This document shows positions 49,061-53,402 of a DNA stretch of 53,402 nt, in pieces. The first letter of the stretch is position 1, and each line of letters begins with the position of its first letter. Under the pieces are notes generated by a model. It was not told the DNA's origin, searched no databases, and saw nothing but the letters and a program-made list of their open reading frames with translations. The position numbers and the translations under genes are program-made. The DNA lies in NCBI GenBank assembly GCA_027604005.1, contig JADGJT010000134.1:1-53402 (forward strand). The letters run 5' to 3'. This stretch comes from Dinochytrium kinnereticum. Taxonomy: Eukaryota; Chytridiomycota; Chytridiomycetes; Chytridiales; Chytridiaceae.

Positions 49061-49206
49061 GGTGACGGGGAGGAAGCTTTGGTTGAAGGTTCGTGGCGTT
49101 CTCCAACATGACGACATCATTGGAGGGATCAGATGGGATGTCGAGAATACGCGTTGATGTCAGGTCGGCGGGTTGATTTTGTGGTGCGGTGTTTGGACTG
49201 AATCGT
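49061..49206 (-). pseudogene. Second, short relic of the same receptor family
   Basis: 146 bases nearly identical in many blocks to 47735-47880 in the larger pseudogene, for example GGTGACGGGGAGGAAGCTTT, AATACGCGTTGAT and TTTGGACTGAATCG, with small indels and substitutions. It covers the first part of the extracellular domain (…NQSFLPVT). No flanking exons of the gene were found. Confidence 0.8.
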
Positions 49207-50484
49207 TCTGCAGAGAGCATTGGAGATTGAATGGTGGTTGACGGTGGTAGATGGTGGATGCGTGGTCTTAAATGTAAAAATGGGCAGGAGTGCTAGCAAC
49301 TGAGTGTGGAGATTTCGCGCACACGGTGGATTTGATTACCTTTGCATGATTCTGTGGATGGACATGAGTTCTAAAAGCTCTCTCCAGCGGTCAAGGGGAG
49401 GATTTAAATCGCCCGCAAGAATCTGCTCGCATTGGATCATGGAAGCATAACTTTTCGCCCATGCGTTGCCGACCAAACTTTGAGAAATGCCAAGGTATCA
49501 ATCAGGTTGTAAATCATAGTGGTGAAGGAGATCTACACGCAATTCATATGCAAGGCATAGGGAGCTCTTGGATGATTGCTCAAAGTTCAGACAACCACAT
49601 TGCTCTTTGCAAGTCCGATAAATCCTTTTTTTTTTTATATTTTTTATTTTTAGAGCTTTTTCAAGAGTTGTCGATGTGAGCATCTACATTACTTTTACTC
49701 ACCAATCATGTTAAGACGGCGTGAGACCACGAATGGCCGCCAAACCATGACTTTGATAACTTGCACTTTTCACTGATAATTATTATTTTTTCATTGGTGG
49801 TGTTTTCCAAAACGTGGTCAAAAGATCAAACCAAACATCAACTGCGTACAGGTTTTCTTTGGGTAGCGGCCGATACACACACTCGCGGCAGTTGGCGTTG
49901 CGTCGGACATCCATCCATCCGTTGATGGCAGCATATCAATTTTCTTTTCTTTTCTTTAACACTTCTAATAATAACAACATGCCAAAAACAAGCATTGCGG
50001 TTATTTAATTATTAATTATTATTTAATTATTATTATTTATTTATTCCAATAATAATAATAATAGTAAACAATAAATAGGATCAAACCATAAGCACCAACG
50101 GATAAAAATAGACTTGAATGATGGCAGCACCACAGGGACAGGCAGAGGAATGAAAGCCCCCTAATTGCTCTTGAGCAAAAGCAAGCAGATTGATTGGATG
50201 TGAGGGTGCACAAGAATGTGTGTGACGCAGCACAAGAGTGCTGTTGTCTTTGTTTCTGAGTGGCTGGAAGCAGCCAGAAATGGAAGATTAAACCAACTTT
50301 AATATTTAATATAATAATTAAATAATTTAATAATCATCAGTCCGAAAGGGGCTTTTCTCTTTCTTTTTTTCTTCTTTCATCTTTATTTCTAATTATTAAT
50401 TATTATGCATTAATTATTATTGGTTGGTTATTTTCTTTGTTGATGTTTATTTCTTTGTTGTTATTATTGATTTATTTATTAATG

Positions 50485-50517
<33 letters not shown>

Positions 50518-50760
50518 GAATAAAGAAGAAGGACAAGATTTTAATCGTTTCTTTTTAAAACTTCTTCATCTTTTTTTATTAATTATTAATTATTAATTAT
50601 TAATATTTGAGACTTATGATTATTGCTATTAATAATAATGATTATTGTTTATTATTAGCAGCTGCTGCACAACTCACTTGCCTTCTTGTTCTGTTTGTTG
50701 GCTTTCAGCGAGAGCGCTTGCTTGCTACCTCCCACCAACTCACTCAACTCACTCACTCAA
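49207..50760. other. AT-rich gene-free stretch upstream of the receptor
   Basis: About 1.5 kb without a supported gene. 49990-50060, 50300-50340 and 50390-50660 consist of ATTA/TTAATT-type low-complexity sequence, including a run of ATT repeats near 50489-50515. The composition resembles the A/T block at 5930-6063. Confidence 0.6.
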
Positions 50761-50842
50761 CTGACTGACTGACTGACTGACTGACTGACTGACTGACTGA
50801 CTGACTGACTGACTGACTGTCTGTCTGTCTGTCTGTCTGTCT
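50761..50842. repeat. (CTGA)14 followed by (CTGT)6 tetranucleotide tract
   Basis: A near-perfect tandem array of CTGA changing into CTGT, ending about 70 bases before the receptor start codon. It is the longest tetranucleotide array in the window. Confidence 0.95.
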
Positions 50843-50910
50843 GGCCATCGATCGACTGCATCCTCTGCACACAACACAGCAAAGCTCTTTATTGGCCTCT
50901 GCAAGAAGCA

Positions 50911-53141
50911 ATGCGCCAGAACACAAACACCAGCGTTGACACTGCGGTGAGTCCCTCGTCCCCGCATCTCTTGACACCTGGGCCAGGCCAGAAGGACAGC
51001 GAGAAAGAACTGAATGAACATTCATTGACCTTGCAAAACAACTTGTAGGGGTCTACCGGCAGTAGCTTCAACCGCGCAAAGCAGCCATCAGCGTACTCCA
51101 TCCCGTTTGCTCTGGCCGTCACCATCGAGATCTTTTTCAGGTGATTTTTGTTGCCGCAGACTAGCAGTAGCTGTTCTATATTTCTTTCTCTTTGCCTTGG
51201 CTGCCGACACTCCATGTCAGTCCAGCTAAAGCCCTCGGTGACTCCCTCCCTATCCCTTTTTTTTATTTTATCCCCTTTGGCATCCGTTTCTCCCCGTCGA
51301 TGCCGCTCTCGCCCTTCCTCTCCTCCCTCCCTCCCTCTCCCTCGCAGCGACAGCGTCCAGTGCTGGACTCGACGCTTCCCTGCCCTTCCGGTGCGCAACC
51401 CAAACGAGCCATCGGAACCAAACAACTCATCCCTTTATGGCCATGTCTCCGGAGCTGTGAGACATGTCACACTGCCACCTTCCCACACACTCGCATGTTG
51501 CACAAGGGATACTATTTCCCACACCCCACACCCCACACACGCGTCCACTGCACGCACACACGCGTTCACCGCTCGACGCGTTCAACGATCCCACAACTAA
51601 CCTGTCTTTTCTCTTTCTGTGCTTCGCTCTGCAGCTGCGTCATCATCACCGCCGCTCTCCTCGTCGTCTCCACCACCAACACCTCAGCATCAAACAACAT
51701 CTGCATCGATCAGGGGACCGCCTCGATAAAGTTCCTTGCAGGAACCATCCAGCAGCGCACCGCAGACCTCGTCACCCAATCCCTCAATGCAACAATCTCA
51801 GGCCCCATGCAAGCCATCCTTGAGTCGGCAAGAATCTACTCCATTGATCTCCTGGATGTTGCCAATTATGATAGGATGTGGCCTCACTTTTATCAGCAGA
51901 TCAGGGGTTATGATGCCGTTTCGCTGGTTTACTATGGGGATGCGCAGTTCAAGGACTTTGTGGGCGTCAGGACCATCAGCAAGAATTTTGACCCTGCCAC
52001 TGGGAAGGCGATTTCGGCGACCTACGGCGTTGATTTGATGGATGAGGGAAGGCTTCAGAGGCTGCCTTCGGTATATGCCCTTTTCTACCCTTCTTTATGT
52101 TCATTTTTGGTTCTGCTGCTCTGCTTTGAATGCTTACCCCAATGTTATCCATTCACTTGATCAACCTCAGAGGTGTCCTCTGACCTGCCCCGCGAACATT
52201 GCGGCCAACCTGCAAAACCAAACCCGCTTCAAGTACAACCTCAACGACGCTGGTCGCATCACTGGAGATGCTTACGAGGTTGCCACGTTTGACCCTACCA
52301 GCCGCACCTGGTACACATCAGCTGTAGGGACCTCTGGCTCTTCACCTATCTGGACCGACGTGTACGTCTTCTCCAACAGGATTGACATTGGCATCACGGC
52401 GGCCATCCAGGTCTTTTCAAGGTCTGAACCGAATCGCGTCCAAGGTGTTTTGGGCTCTGACATGAGTTTTGGGGTGCTGAAGGATCAGCTGAGACTTTTG
52501 CCTTTGACCAGGAATGGGTTTGCGCTCGTGTTTGATGATGCTGGAAATCTTTATGGGTCAAGCGTTGATAAGGAGGCCGTCACCTCTGTTGACCCGGCCA
52601 CCTCTGCCACCACCATCAAGTCGGTGCGTAACCTCGTTGACCCCACCTCCAGGATCGCCATGGACCATATTCTCTCTGGCCTTCCCAATCAAGGACTCGT
52701 TGATAACGGTCGACTGTCCCTCTCGTCCCTTCCGCCGAATGGAACCTTCACGGTCCCGCTCCCCGGGTCCACAGCTGTCAACTCTGACCTTGTGCTCCTC
52801 CTGAAACGTGTTGACATGGGGTACGGTCTCAACGTGTTTCTGTTGATCGGTGCGCCGCTCAGTGATTACACTGGTGGCATTGATGCGACGAGCGTTGAGT
52901 TGAGGGATAGGTTGAATGCCAACACTCGTCTCATGTTGATCATTGGAGCTGGGGCTGTCTTGGCGTTTGTGGTGCTGTCGATTCCTGTGACGCATTTCAC
53001 GATTGCCAAGCCGTTGAAGACGTTGTCGAGGCATATGGAGGAGGTGGCAAAGTTTGATTTTGGGAGCTTGCATGCTACGGATAGGAATAAGAGGAGTTTT
53101 ATTCGTGAGTTGGGTGTCATTCAGACGGCGTATTGGAATAT
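50911..53141 (+). CDS. dCache-HAMP transmembrane receptor, probable N-terminal part of a nucleotide cyclase or other sensor (3' end missing)
   Basis: Four exons (50911-50946, 51049-51140, 51635-52070, 52171-53141) give 511 residues with all phases consistent, then a GTGAGT donor. Near residues 30-55 is a first membrane segment (SIPFALAVTIEIFF-SCVIIT). An extracellular domain of about 380 residues follows with NYDRMWPHFYQQIRGYDAVS, YYGDAQFKDFVGVRTIS and FDPTSRTWYTSAVG, the last resembling the Y-x-PR-x-RPWY signature of dCache sensors. A second membrane segment lies near 443-465 (LMLIIGAGAVLAFVVLSIPV). A HAMP-like start (IAKPLKTLSRHMEEVAKFDF) is followed by RSFIRELGVIQTAYWNM. The output domain is absent because the contig changes at 53159-53186. 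From memory, similar layouts in chytrids lead to cyclase domains; this is an inference only. Confidence 0.8.
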
Positions 53142-53158
53142 GTGAGTTTGTTGTTGTT

Positions 53159-53186
53159 GTTTTTTTTTTTTTTGGGGGGGGGGGGG
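53159..53186. other. Poly-T/poly-G tract, possible false join
   Basis: About 15 T followed by 13 G right after the receptor's splice donor. Opposite-strand coding begins 90 bases further on, so two incomplete genes face each other here, as at the 26.4 kb tract. Confidence 0.5.
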
Positions 53187-53276
53187 TAAGGGGGTTCCAA
53201 AGATAAGGTGGGTGGGGGAGGAGGAGGGGTGTGTGTGTGTTGGTCATGGAAAGGCAGGGCGGGAGGGGTTACTTAC

Positions 53277-53402
53277 GTGATCTTGACGCTCTGTCCAACC
53301 TCCAACCCAACCTCATCCTCCAAGACAGGAACGTACCGATACAAAGCCGTGTAAGGCACAACCCCATCCTCAACCCCCATCCCCAACTCCTCCTTCCCGG
53401 GC
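53277..53402 (-). CDS. SH3-domain exon of an unidentified gene (partial)
   Basis: Minus-strand open exon entering from the right edge and ending at a GTAAGT donor (exon end 53277). It reads EDGVVPYTALYRYVPVLEDE and VGLEVGQSVKIT, which has the ALYxY and acidic-loop/hydrophobic-G-x-x-V-x-I pattern of an SH3 domain. The rest of the gene lies outside the window or beyond the suspect join. No further identification is possible. Confidence 0.65.

Noticed and set aside
50753..51025. Minus-strand open frames with tandem QSVS/QTDR residues
   Set aside because: They are translations of the CTGA/CTGT microsatellite, open only because the repeat contains no stop in that frame.

Overview
The window is nuclear DNA from a fungus. 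Its genes are interrupted by many short GT..AG introns (mostly about 50-150 nt), it has poly-T and poly-A runs, and there is no sign of operons. The gene content is eukaryotic and fungal: CPS1-type carboxypeptidase, UBC9, RER1, pICln, a BCK1/STE11-class MAPKKK, a PDK-type kinase, TPI and MDH. A dCache-HAMP receptor of a kind I associate with cyclase families of zoosporic fungi, and an ATF6-like membrane bZIP factor, point to an early-diverging, chytrid-like fungus. That placement is an inference; no marker gene here settles it.

Layout. 0-6.5 kb: a vacuolar carboxypeptidase (-), a RING protein (+) and UBC9 (-), then a repeat-rich divergent promoter. 6.5-12.6 kb: a large chromatin-type protein (Kelch, FN3, AT-hooks, Tudor-like C-terminus) interrupted by an assembly gap. 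13.3-18.5 kb: an UNC13/MUN-domain C2 protein. 18.9-26 kb: a short-chain dehydrogenase, the membrane-anchored bZIP factor, an unknown six-pass membrane protein and pICln. 26.4 kb: a poly-G tract where a tRNA-modification gene (Tcd family, -) stops in the middle of an intron, probably a false contig join. 27.4-37.9 kb: a run of plus-strand housekeeping genes (RER1, malate dehydrogenase, TBC protein, triosephosphate isomerase, pyruvate dehydrogenase kinase). 38.3-45.3 kb: a 2,221-residue MAPKKK with SAM and RA-like domains. 45.3-50.9 kb: gene-poor, AT-rich DNA carrying a decayed receptor copy and a second small fragment of the same family. 50.9-53.1 kb: the intact N-terminal part of that receptor (+). 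After a poly-T/poly-G tract, an SH3-encoding exon on the minus strand runs off the right edge.

Functional themes. MDH, TPI and PDK are carbon-metabolism genes lying within 8.5 kb, but each has its own promoter region and nothing shows co-regulation. Signalling and trafficking genes (MAPKKK, MUN protein, TBC protein, RER1, dCache receptor, membrane bZIP) are prominent. The best candidate for something little described is the ATF6-like bZIP with one transmembrane segment and a lumenal tail of about 300 residues. Next come the receptor with its decayed relatives and the Kelch-FN3-AT-hook-Tudor protein. Exon boundaries were placed by eye from splice signals, reading phase and family resemblance.
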